The notes under the pieces were generated by a model, which saw only the letters and a list, made by a program, of their open reading frames with translations, ran no database searches and was not told the DNA's origin. From CAYOHR01 sp964512145 (GTDB taxonomy: Bacteria > Bacteroidota > Bacteroidia > Flavobacteriales_G > JALEGO01), in the NCBI GenBank assembly GCA_964512145.1, contig CAZEIM010000013.1, positions 1 to 64,000 of the forward strand: 64,000 nt of DNA. Direction: 5' to 3'. Numbering within the stretch: the first letter of the stretch is position 1; each line of letters begins with the position of its first letter. Below are positions 56,737 to 64,000 of the stretch, in pieces. The translations under genes and the position numbers were made by a program.

Positions 56737-57378
56737 TTAGTCAGCTGGAACTAAAACTAAATACACATTTGTAATGTATCTGTCTTGAGCAATACTTTGC
56801 TCTAATAAATTAGGTAAACCTGTTTGAGCAATAAGAGCTGGTGTAGCTAACTCCCAGTTAATAGTAAAGTCGTTGTCGTTTGTACCACCTGCAGAAGAAG
56901 CTACGTTAGATACAACAATTGTAGCAGTGTTATTAGTTAAGGGAACTACAGTTTCAGTAGCCTCACTAATTAAATCAATTTCTGTGTTGTGTACATGTAA
57001 ACCATTGGTATGTAATCTGTAACCAACATTTGCTAATGCGATAGTGTTTATTGAACCTGCTGTAGCAACATCAGTACCTACAAAACAAGCATCTTCAGCA
57101 AACATTAACACATCAAAATCTCTAGATGAAGCAACTGTAAAACGAGTATCATGTATACGGTCGTTACCTCCTAAGGTTGGGTTTGGAATACCACTTTCGT
57201 ATTGACTAATAGTATTAACCACAAATTCTACATTACCACCACTTACAACGTTTAATCTCATAGTTGTATTAATGGTAATAGCAACTGGAATCACAGCAAC
57301 ATCATGAATGGGTTGAGCAAACATAGCACCACCCAACATGCAGGCAGCCACTACTAAAGACGATTTTAAGTTTTTCAT
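56737..57378 (-). CDS. Pilin-like small exported protein 1 (putative major subunit)
   Basis: 213 residues with a signal peptide (SLVVAACMLGGAMFAQ). The mature protein begins with beta strands (AVIPVAITINTTMRLNV), then RFTVASSRDFDVLMFAED, GLHVHNTEIDL, and ends RYITNVYLVLVPAD. It is rich in T, N, V and A, poor in lysine, and low in charge, like fimbrial subunits and DUF4402-type proteins. Its own strong terminator suggests separate, possibly high, expression. Codon use is unlike the neighbours: many GCA/GTA/ACA codons and few homopolymer-rich ones, consistent with abundant expression or different origin. A pilin role is inference; there is no N-terminal type IV pilin motif. Confidence 0.65.
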   Translation of the reverse strand: MKNLKSSLVVAACMLGGAMFAQPIHDVAVIPVAITINTTMRLNVVSGGNVEFVVNTISQYESGIPNPTLGGNDRIHDTRFTVASSRDFDVLMFAEDACFVGTDVATAGSINTIALANVGYRLHTNGLHVHNTEIDLISEATETVVPLTNNTATIVVSNVASSAGGTNDNDFTINWELATPALIAQTGLPNLLEQSIAQDRYITNVYLVLVPAD

Positions 57379-57459
57379 TTTTTTAAAATTAATTTTTTGG
57401 TTCTACGTAAATAAAATTATTATGGTTACAAATATTCAAAAAAAATTATTAAATCCAAA

Positions 57460-58734
57460 TTATTTTACATTTTTTTTATATTCCATTATGTGTGGATTAT
57501 TTTCTATTATATGATTACACAAGTCAACATTAGGCTTAAAGTATGGCTGTAGAGATCTATGATTTACCGATAAAAATGAGTTAACAAATATTTTTTTATC
57601 AGGGTATTTATGGCATAGAAATTTCCCGAATTGAGTTATATGTTGGGTATTATAAATCATTTTTTTCTTTTGTGCCATAGTAACTCCGTAATTTAGCGGG
57701 TCAATTTTTATATAATTATCTTTACGATCACATGCTAAATAGCTAATATGACCCGTAGGTATTCCTAAAAACATATTCCAAGAAAAATTTGTTTTTGAGT
57801 ACCCTTGCCATACATAGTCTTTGTATAAAAATATTTTTAAAGGAAAAACTAATTGAAATATTATATACAAACCCAATAAATACCCAATAATTTTATTTCT
57901 GAAATTAATGGTGTTTTTTGTGTTCTTCTTACCTGATATTTCTACAAAAAACATACTAAGACAAACTATACTTATGTATGGAAATGTGCCAATATGTAGT
58001 ATATATGCATTTTGAAGTAAAAATAAAGAGAGTACAATAAACGCAATCCATCTGCTTTTTTTATAAAACAATAACCAGGGAAATGCTATTTCCATAACAA
58101 TGGTACCATAGGCTATAATTTTTTCTGTATAAATGCCTCCCATTTTTTTATACAATTGCATTAGATCATTGGCTTTAAAAAAGTCATATAAAGTTTCTAT
58201 AGTATTACCGGATAACCAATCGCTATTTAATTTAACAATTCCTGAATAAAAAACTGCTATAAATATTTGAAACTGAATCATAAAATAGGTATAAGCATAT
58301 GTACTATTTGATTTTTTACTAATTTTAAAATACGTATCTATAGAGTATTTTTGGTTAGCATTAAAAAATATCATTAAAAAGTGAATGAGTAGATAAAAAT
58401 ACCAGTGATTAAGAAATGAAGAGCTTTCCATGAAAAATATCCATGCAAATAATATAAAGGAAAGTATGCTGGAAAATATATATAAAAATCCAAATGCAAT
58501 AAAAACATACGACAAACACAGCAAGATTAATATATACGGAAATATTCCCGGTGATATATTTGGAACCCATTCAAACCCCCAGTATTTAAAATGAAAACTT
58601 GGGTTTATGTAATAATCATGAAAGTAATTGTATTTGTAATAATAAATTAGTACTTCAGAAAAACCTAAAAAACCAAACAGTATTCTAAAAAATACCAATG
58701 GCAGTATTTCTTTCTTTTGAAAGAAATACTGCAT
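57460..58734 (-). CDS. HTTM-domain membrane protein (vitamin K-dependent gamma-carboxylase-like)
   Basis: 424 residues with about nine hydrophobic segments. The family landmarks are FFRILFGFLGFSEVLIYYY at the start, FLNHWYFYLLIHFLMIFF, and QIFIAVFYSGIVKLNSDWLSG, a signature of the HTTM/VKG carboxylase group. In animals the domain carboxylates glutamate; in bacteria the role is unknown. The usual C-terminal soluble domain is short. It is the second gene of an operon, starting 2 bases after the DUF2141 lipoprotein. Confidence 0.88.
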   Translation of the reverse strand: MQYFFQKKEILPLVFFRILFGFLGFSEVLIYYYKYNYFHDYYINPSFHFKYWGFEWVPNISPGIFPYILILLCLSYVFIAFGFLYIFSSILSFILFAWIFFMESSSFLNHWYFYLLIHFLMIFFNANQKYSIDTYFKISKKSNSTYAYTYFMIQFQIFIAVFYSGIVKLNSDWLSGNTIETLYDFFKANDLMQLYKKMGGIYTEKIIAYGTIVMEIAFPWLLFYKKSRWIAFIVLSLFLLQNAYILHIGTFPYISIVCLSMFFVEISGKKNTKNTINFRNKIIGYLLGLYIIFQLVFPLKIFLYKDYVWQGYSKTNFSWNMFLGIPTGHISYLACDRKDNYIKIDPLNYGVTMAQKKKMIYNTQHITQFGKFLCHKYPDKKIFVNSFLSVNHRSLQPYFKPNVDLCNHIIENNPHIMEYKKNVK

Positions 58735-58736
58735 AA

Positions 58737-59261
58737 TTAGTAATGTATTAGCTTAATAGACATTGAAATATTTTGAGTAGAATCTACATAAAATTTAGCT
58801 TGATCAAATGTTGGGGGGCCAAAACTACCCATCGCATTGTTTGAAAATGCAAATCCCTCTTGAGGGATGCCTAAAAAATTTTTATCTAATTCCCCATTGC
58901 TATTTTTATCATGATAAACAGATACGGCATAATAGTTTTTAGGTAAATTTTTAAATGTAGCGGTAACTTTGTCGCCTTCAACTTTATATGTATTAGCATA
59001 ATACCAATTTTCAGAAGAGTCAAAAGACTCTTTTTTGTCAAAAATGGCAATACTAATTACCCCTTCAATGGACTTAATATTGGTTACTTCTAGTGTAAAA
59101 AAATAATCTGTATTTATAGGTGAATTTGTGGTATCCTTATTAGGTTTGTCAATAATAACTGGAGGACTAGGTATTTCAGGTTTTATTTCTTCTTTTTTAC
59201 AAGAAAAAATATTGTTAATTACTAGTAAAAAAAGGGTTGCACTTAGTATATTGTTTTTCAT
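58737..59261 (-). CDS. DUF2141 lipoprotein
   Basis: 174 residues. A signal with lipobox NIFSC puts the lipid cysteine at residue 21. A P- and T-rich linker follows, then the DUF2141 core: IEGVISIAIFDKKESF, YAVSVYHDKNSNGELDKNFLGIP and FGPPTFDQAKF. The DxNxNGxLD segment resembles a calcium-binding loop. The family is of unknown function and is often beside HTTM genes in Bacteroidota; here the two form an operon. Confidence 0.9.
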   Translation of the reverse strand: MKNNILSATLFLLVINNIFSCKKEEIKPEIPSPPVIIDKPNKDTTNSPINTDYFFTLEVTNIKSIEGVISIAIFDKKESFDSSENWYYANTYKVEGDKVTATFKNLPKNYYAVSVYHDKNSNGELDKNFLGIPQEGFAFSNNAMGSFGPPTFDQAKFYVDSTQNISMSIKLIHY

Positions 59262-59312
59262 GTTTTTTCTTTCTTTAACAAATCATGTTGTTTTTTGTTT
59301 ATCTAAATATGT

Positions 59313-62300
59313 TTATTCTTCCCCACTTAACAATATTACTTTTCCATATTTTTCGTAGGTTGTATTTGAAGGTTTATGAATAAATAATAATCTCCAAGAA
59401 TATACTCCTTGTTCGCATAAGGTTTTGTTATTATATCCATCCCATTTATCTATTGGATTTTCAGAAGAGAAAACCACATCACCCCATCTTGTAAAGATAG
59501 AAAATGAGTAGTCGCTAATACTATCATACGTAGAAAATACTGGATGATAATAATCATTTGTTCCATTTTTATTTGGGGTAAAAGTATTAGGAATATATAC
59601 ATAGAAAGGTGGGTTAATATACGTGTTTCTACATATACTATCGATACACCCATCTTTACTATATACTTCTAAACAAAAGGTAAAGTTTAATTCCTCTTCA
59701 GAATAATCATAGGTAGGGTTTTTTTCAGAGGAATTAAAATTCCAATAAAAATATTCAGCATTTTCTGATAAATTTATGAATTCAAACTCTTGTTTTTGCT
59801 CGTGGTGAATAAAGTCGAAGTTTGCAACAGAATTTTGAAATACCTCTATAAATTGATATTCTGTTTTAGAATTTGAACATCCAAACTCATCTGTAATACT
59901 TAAAGAAACATTATAAAGTCCCGGACTAGAAAAGGTATGATTAACTGAATTACAAGAGTTAGTATTAATGCCCTCAATATTCCAAACACAAATACTATTG
60001 GAAGTAGATGCAGAATTTTCAAATTCTACCTCTAACGGGGCACATCCTTGGTAATCATTAGCTTGTATATCTATAATGGGTAATGGGTGAATATAAATTG
60101 GAAAAGATTGAGTATCTAAACATGAGTTCGGATTAATATAATATATCGTATGATTTCCTAATCCTGCACTTGTAGCATTAAATATTCCAGGATTGGGGTT
60201 AATAATTCCATTTCCATTCCAATATCCAGTTGCAAGTGTAGACAGTGTAATAGGTGGCGTATTTACACACATACTATCTATAAAAATGTGGATTGAATCT
60301 CTTGGTAAAATGATAATTTGTGTGGATTGTGTATCACCGCATAAATAGGGATAATAATAAGTAACAAAGTGTGAGCCTAAACCTGCCATAGTGGGACTAA
60401 ATAACCCTGTTATTGGATTAATAATTCCATTTCCAGTCCATATTCCCCCTGAGTTTATGGATTGTAAAATAATATCATCTTCTCCTTCACAAATATTATC
60501 AGTCGGAATAATAGAGGCATTAAAGTTAGATTTCACAATTATTACAGTGGAGTCCGTTTCACCACAAACTCCTGGTGTGGTATAATAAATAGTGTGACTA
60601 CCTTCCCCTGCAATATTTGGTGAGAATTCACCGGTAAGTGAATTAACAATCCCGTTACCAGCCCATATACCACCTGAATTTATAGCATTCATATTAATTG
60701 AACTAGATAACTCACAAATAGAGTCTTCTGGAAGTATTGTAGCTTCTATTACATAATTACCACTTCCAATATTTACGGGTTGGTTATATACACAGTCATG
60801 GCTATCTTTAACAACAACCTGATAGTTTTGATTGCATAATCCATTAAATGTATTAGATGATTGGAATGTTAAACCATTATTTATACTGTATACATAATTT
60901 CCCACGCCTCCACTCGCTGAAATTGATATATTACCATCACATGCATTGGGGCATATTTCATCTGTTGTTATAATATTTAATTGTAATTCAGTTGGTTCAT
61001 TAACTGTAATCGTTGAAGTGCTTATACATCCGTTTGATTCGGTAACCGTAACTTCATAATTTCCTGCGCACAAACCTGTTGCTGTATCATTGGTTTGTAT
61101 ATTTGGGTCATTCCAAACAATAGAAACAGGATATGCAGCCCCTGTAATTTCAACCCAAGCACTTGCATCACATAAATTATAACAACTTACGTGATGAATA
61201 ACTTGAGCATTAATAACCGCTGACGTATTATTTAAAACATTTATATTTCCAATACTTACACAATTACTTTGATCAGTAACTTGAACTTGGTATGCACCAG
61301 GAGTTAAGTTTTGAGCACAATTAGTGGTTTGATTATTGAGATCATCCCAAAGATAAGTATACATTCCAGTGCCTCCAGAAGCTGTTACACAGGCTTCTCC
61401 ATCGCTTTGATTACAGTTTGAATTTGTACTGCTTACATTTAAAATAATTTGGTCTGGTTGATTTATTATAACTGTATCAGAAGTTGAGCATCCATTATTA
61501 TCTACTACAGTAACTACATATGTTCCGGCACATAAGTTCGAAGCTGTGTCGTTTGTTTGCAAGGCAGGGTCATTCCATAAAATATTAAATGGAGATTTTC
61601 CACCAGAAATATTAACTTCAGCTTTGCCATTACATTCTCCATAACAAGAAACGTTAGAAACTACATTTGAGTTTATTATTGGAGTAGGTTCATCTTCTAC
61701 TTCAGTGCTATCTATTAATATACAATTGTTTTGATCTGTTATTGTAACATAATACCACCCAGAAAGGATATTATTTGCACAAATATTAGTTTGAGCAAGA
61801 CCATCACTCCAAACATAACTATATGGTGCAATTCCACCATTTACTATAACACATGCAGATCCATTATTTTTACTACATGTACTGTTTGTGTATGAAATGC
61901 TTGACTGAAGAATATCCGGTTGTAATAATTCAATTGAATCAATAGTTATACATCCATTGGATTCCGTAACGGTAATATAATATTTACCTACACATAAATT
62001 AAATGCAGTGTCATTTGTTTGATTATTTGGGTCACTCCATAATATATTGTAAGGAGGGACTCCACCAGTAATTATTGCATTTACCATTCCGTTACAAGAA
62101 TTATAGCATGAAATTTCTTCAATAATATTTAGCTGAGTAGTTGCTTTTGCATTATCCACAATTGAAATTGATGAGCTTTTTTCACAATTATTTGCATCAG
62201 TTACCGTTACGGAATAATTTCCGGAAGATATATTATAAGCACAATTTGTAGTTTGGTTGTTTGGATCGTTCCATGCGTATGAGTATCCGGGTGTTCCCCC

Positions 62301-62999
62301 GGAGACATTTATACATATTTCTCCATCCATTTGGCCACAATTAGAATTGACAGATGTACTACTAATTAATATTTCTGTAGGTTCAGATACAATAATTGTG
62401 TCTATAGAAATACAACTGTTTTTATCTTCTACCGTAACAAAATATTGATTTGCACATAAGCCTATTGCCGTATCTGTATTTTGGTTAAGAGGGTCGTCCC
62501 AAGAATAATTAAATGGGGCAGTACCCCCTGTTATAGAAGCAGTAACTATACCATCACAAGAATTAAAACAACTTGTGTTTTGAATTAGATTCGCAGTAAC
62601 TTCTGGTCCAACAATATTATATACATATATTGAATCGATAATAATACATTGATTAAAGTCTGTAACAGTAACATGATACATGCCTTCAAAAATATTTAAT
62701 GCACAAGCATTTGTTTGAGCATTTATATCGTCCCACAAATAATTATAAGGAGCTACACCACCTGAAATATTTACACAAGCACTTCCATTGCTATAACCAC
62801 AGGTACTACTATCTGAAGCTATATCTATTAAAAGTGAAGAGGGAGAACTAACAGTCCCTTGAGCTAAAGTGTTACATCCCATAGCATCTGTTACAGTAAC
62901 AGTATATGTTCCATTGCATAAATTTGTAGCAATACTAGTAGGTTGAGCTAAGGCATCACTCCAAGTATAGTTATAAGGGGGGGGTTCCGCCTGTTGCAA
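59313..62999 (-). CDS. SprB-repeat giant adhesin, main C-terminal part with T9SS type B sorting domain (frameshifted)
   Basis: 1228 residues in this frame, but it is the 3' part of a longer gene: the TTG at 62999 is an artefact of a frameshift in the G8 tract at 62977-62984. Residues 1-740 hold SprB/PKD-like repeats of about 75 residues (CDG or NGE/NGS, then xISGGxxPYxYxWxD, QTN, GxYxVTVTDxNxC). Three GGIWxGNGIxNPxTGxFSP repeats follow, then a PKD domain with CAPLEVEFEN and CVWNIEG, and a gliding-motility-associated type B tail (YIPNTFTPNKNGTND ... IFTRWGDVVF ... WDGYNN). SprB-type proteins are surface adhesins carried by the gliding motor in Flavobacterium; here it is a probable adhesin. Confidence 0.9.
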   Translation of the reverse strand: MQQAEPPPYNYTWSDALAQPTSIATNLCNGTYTVTVTDAMGCNTLAQGTVSSPSSLLIDIASDSSTCGYSNGSACVNISGGVAPYNYLWDDINAQTNACALNIFEGMYHVTVTDFNQCIIIDSIYVYNIVGPEVTANLIQNTSCFNSCDGIVTASITGGTAPFNYSWDDPLNQNTDTAIGLCANQYFVTVEDKNSCISIDTIIVSEPTEILISSTSVNSNCGQMDGEICINVSGGTPGYSYAWNDPNNQTTNCAYNISSGNYSVTVTDANNCEKSSSISIVDNAKATTQLNIIEEISCYNSCNGMVNAIITGGVPPYNILWSDPNNQTNDTAFNLCVGKYYITVTESNGCITIDSIELLQPDILQSSISYTNSTCSKNNGSACVIVNGGIAPYSYVWSDGLAQTNICANNILSGWYYVTITDQNNCILIDSTEVEDEPTPIINSNVVSNVSCYGECNGKAEVNISGGKSPFNILWNDPALQTNDTASNLCAGTYVVTVVDNNGCSTSDTVIINQPDQIILNVSSTNSNCNQSDGEACVTASGGTGMYTYLWDDLNNQTTNCAQNLTPGAYQVQVTDQSNCVSIGNINVLNNTSAVINAQVIHHVSCYNLCDASAWVEITGAAYPVSIVWNDPNIQTNDTATGLCAGNYEVTVTESNGCISTSTITVNEPTELQLNIITTDEICPNACDGNISISASGGVGNYVYSINNGLTFQSSNTFNGLCNQNYQVVVKDSHDCVYNQPVNIGSGNYVIEATILPEDSICELSSSINMNAINSGGIWAGNGIVNSLTGEFSPNIAGEGSHTIYYTTPGVCGETDSTVIIVKSNFNASIIPTDNICEGEDDIILQSINSGGIWTGNGIINPITGLFSPTMAGLGSHFVTYYYPYLCGDTQSTQIIILPRDSIHIFIDSMCVNTPPITLSTLATGYWNGNGIINPNPGIFNATSAGLGNHTIYYINPNSCLDTQSFPIYIHPLPIIDIQANDYQGCAPLEVEFENSASTSNSICVWNIEGINTNSCNSVNHTFSSPGLYNVSLSITDEFGCSNSKTEYQFIEVFQNSVANFDFIHHEQKQEFEFINLSENAEYFYWNFNSSEKNPTYDYSEEELNFTFCLEVYSKDGCIDSICRNTYINPPFYVYIPNTFTPNKNGTNDYYHPVFSTYDSISDYSFSIFTRWGDVVFSSENPIDKWDGYNNKTLCEQGVYSWRLLFIHKPSNTTYEKYGKVILLSGEE

Positions 63000-64000
63000 T
63001 AGCTTCTAAAGTACCATCGCATGAGTTAAAACATAAATTATTACTGGTGTTGAGTACATTTACAATAGCAGCGTTATTTGCATTTACAGTAACAGTAACT
63101 GTTTTGGAACAGTTGTTTTGATCTGTTATTTGAACTTCATAAATACCAGGTAATAATCCATTTGCACAATTGGCAGTTTGGGCATTTATATCATTCCAAA
63201 GATATAAATAAGGAGGAGTTCCACCCGATACATAAACACATGCTTGACCATTTGGTGTATTACAATCTGCATTAATCGTTGATGTATTAATAGAAAAGCT
63301 ATCGGGCTGGTTTAATTGAATCGTATCTGTTGCATAGCAGTTGTAAATGTCTGTAACCGTTATAATGTAATTTCCGGAACAAATGTTGTTGATTTGTTGA
63401 TTTGTTTGAGATAGAGGATCATTCCAATTATAAATATAAGGGGCAGTACCACCATTTACGTTAACTGTTAAAATGCCATCGCAAGCATTGTAACATGAAA
63501 TCTCTTGATTAATTGAAGCTTGAATAGTAGGTCCCGCAATATTTTCTAATATGAATGTATCGGAAATACTACAATTATTTTCGTCAAAAATCGTTAAGTA
63601 GTAATCTCCACTACCTAAATTACCTAAACATGTATCTGTACTTGCGAATCCAGTCCAATTAAAATAATACGGAGATGTTCCTCCAGAAACATTTGAAATA
63701 CATATTTCACCGTTCTCTTGATTACATTTTTCATCTACAATACTTTCTGTAAATGATAAGGCAAGGGGGGATCCAATATTAACATTAGCTGTAGCAACAC
63801 AACCTTGATTATCTGTAATAGAAACTGTGTAGCTACCGGGACATAAGTTTACAGCAGTACTACTTGTTTGTGGAGTTGGACCACTCCAATTATAGGAATA
63901 TGGAGCAACACCTCCGGTGATATTAGCCGTAGCAATTCCATCACATGTATTAGAGCAACTTGCGTCTAAAAAGGAAGAAATATTTGCAGTACCTCCTTGT
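60770..64000 (-). repeat. Alternating SprB-like repeats, about fourteen in the window
   Basis: Two unit types alternate in the protein: A (SCxxSCDGxxxAxITGGxxPYNxxWNDP) and B (NxxCxxxxGxxCVxxSGGxxPYxYxWxDxNxQTxNC). Order is A-B through most of the array with an A-A junction near the 3' end. DNA similarity is low, so the array is ancient. Confidence 0.8.
62971..64000 (-). CDS. SprB-repeat giant adhesin, 5'-ward part (partial at window edge, out of frame with the rest)
   Basis: The minus-strand frame starting at 63999 is open for 342 codons to TAA 62971-62973. It encodes the same A/B SprB repeat pattern (for example CDGIATANITGGVAPYSYNW, NGEICISNVSGG, NGQACVYVSGG) and is cut in the middle of the repeat CDGTLEAIATGGTPP, whose remainder PYNYTWSDA is encoded in the other frame. 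The missing half proves that the two frames are one gene. The 5' end, including the signal peptide, lies beyond base 64000. Confidence 0.88.
   Translation of the reverse strand, partial: QGGTANISSFLDASCSNTCDGIATANITGGVAPYSYNWSGPTPQTSSTAVNLCPGSYTVSITDNQGCVATANVNIGSPLALSFTESIVDEKCNQENGEICISNVSGGTSPYYFNWTGFASTDTCLGNLGSGDYYLTIFDENNCSISDTFILENIAGPTIQASINQEISCYNACDGILTVNVNGGTAPYIYNWNDPLSQTNQQINNICSGNYIITVTDIYNCYATDTIQLNQPDSFSINTSTINADCNTPNGQACVYVSGGTPPYLYLWNDINAQTANCANGLLPGIYEVQITDQNNCSKTVTVTVNANNAAIVNVLNTSNNLCFNSCDGTLEAIATGGTPPL

Noticed and set aside
60770..64000. Regular spacing suggestive of a CRISPR-like array
   Set aside because: Repeats are coding, about 220 bases, diverged at DNA level and translate to SprB units.

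Overview
The window is a stretch of an AT-rich Bacteroidota genome, most likely Flavobacteriales-like, in a draft assembly (runs of N at 27604-27625 and 40953-40962). The assignment rests on several independent signs. At least seven genes end in type IX secretion (T9SS) sorting domains, either type A with a YPNP motif or type B, the gliding-motility-associated C-terminal domain. Gene starts carry the Bacteroidota -7 promoter element TAnnTTTG. Other signs are the ParE/ParC pair, the PASTA and RluD neighbours, stand-alone RfaE2 next to RadA, and the DUF1800/DUF1501 pair.

Layout. 0-2.6 kb: partial GT-C-type membrane glycosyltransferase, rfaE2, radA, tRNA-Ser(GCT). 2.9-5.7 kb: a secreted BspA/DUF285 repeat protein broken by one in-frame TAG. 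6-8.5 kb: a methyltransferase and a SPOR-domain envelope protein. 8.5-14 kb (minus): an operon with an LPG-synthase-like membrane protein, a PASTA protein, a T9SS cargo and RluD. 14-20 kb: DUF1801, DUF1501 and DUF1800 proteins and an M43 metalloprotease. 20-24.6 kb: parE-parC. 24.7-27.5 kb: two divergent multi-membrane glycosyltransferase-like proteins. 27.5-30.6 kb: a small accessory patch (assembly gap, ORF tail, SUKH protein, AAA ATPase) ending at the 3' end of tRNA-Pro(TGG). 30.8-33.8 kb: a type B T9SS adhesin. 34-42.5 kb: housekeeping genes (aminotransferase, manC, purH, Na/Pi cotransporter, gcvT, a zinc-dependent phospholipase C/S1-P1-like enzyme, a DUF1684 lipoprotein). 42.7-47.5 kb: a giant TPR protein and an outer-membrane protein. 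47.5-51.3 kb: a beta-helix T9SS cargo. 51.4-57.4 kb: a surface-structure locus (GT2, WcaF-like acetyltransferase, usher-like outer-membrane protein with a SPOR tail, two pilin-like exported proteins). 57.5-59.3 kb: HTTM protein and DUF2141 lipoprotein. 59.3-64 kb: the 3' part of a giant SprB-repeat adhesin, frameshifted at a G8 tract and running off the window.

The genes centre on the cell envelope: T9SS cargo, adhesins, peptidoglycan-binding SPOR and PASTA proteins and sugar transferases, set among core metabolic and replication genes. The best candidate for an undescribed system is the 52.7-57.4 kb locus. Two small secreted proteins that share an internal motif and a C-terminal beta-strand pattern sit upstream of a large protein with N-terminal Ig-like domains, an usher-like barrel and a SPOR tail. 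It resembles a chaperone-usher system in which no separate chaperone gene is visible. This is inference from sequence layout, not a demonstrated function.
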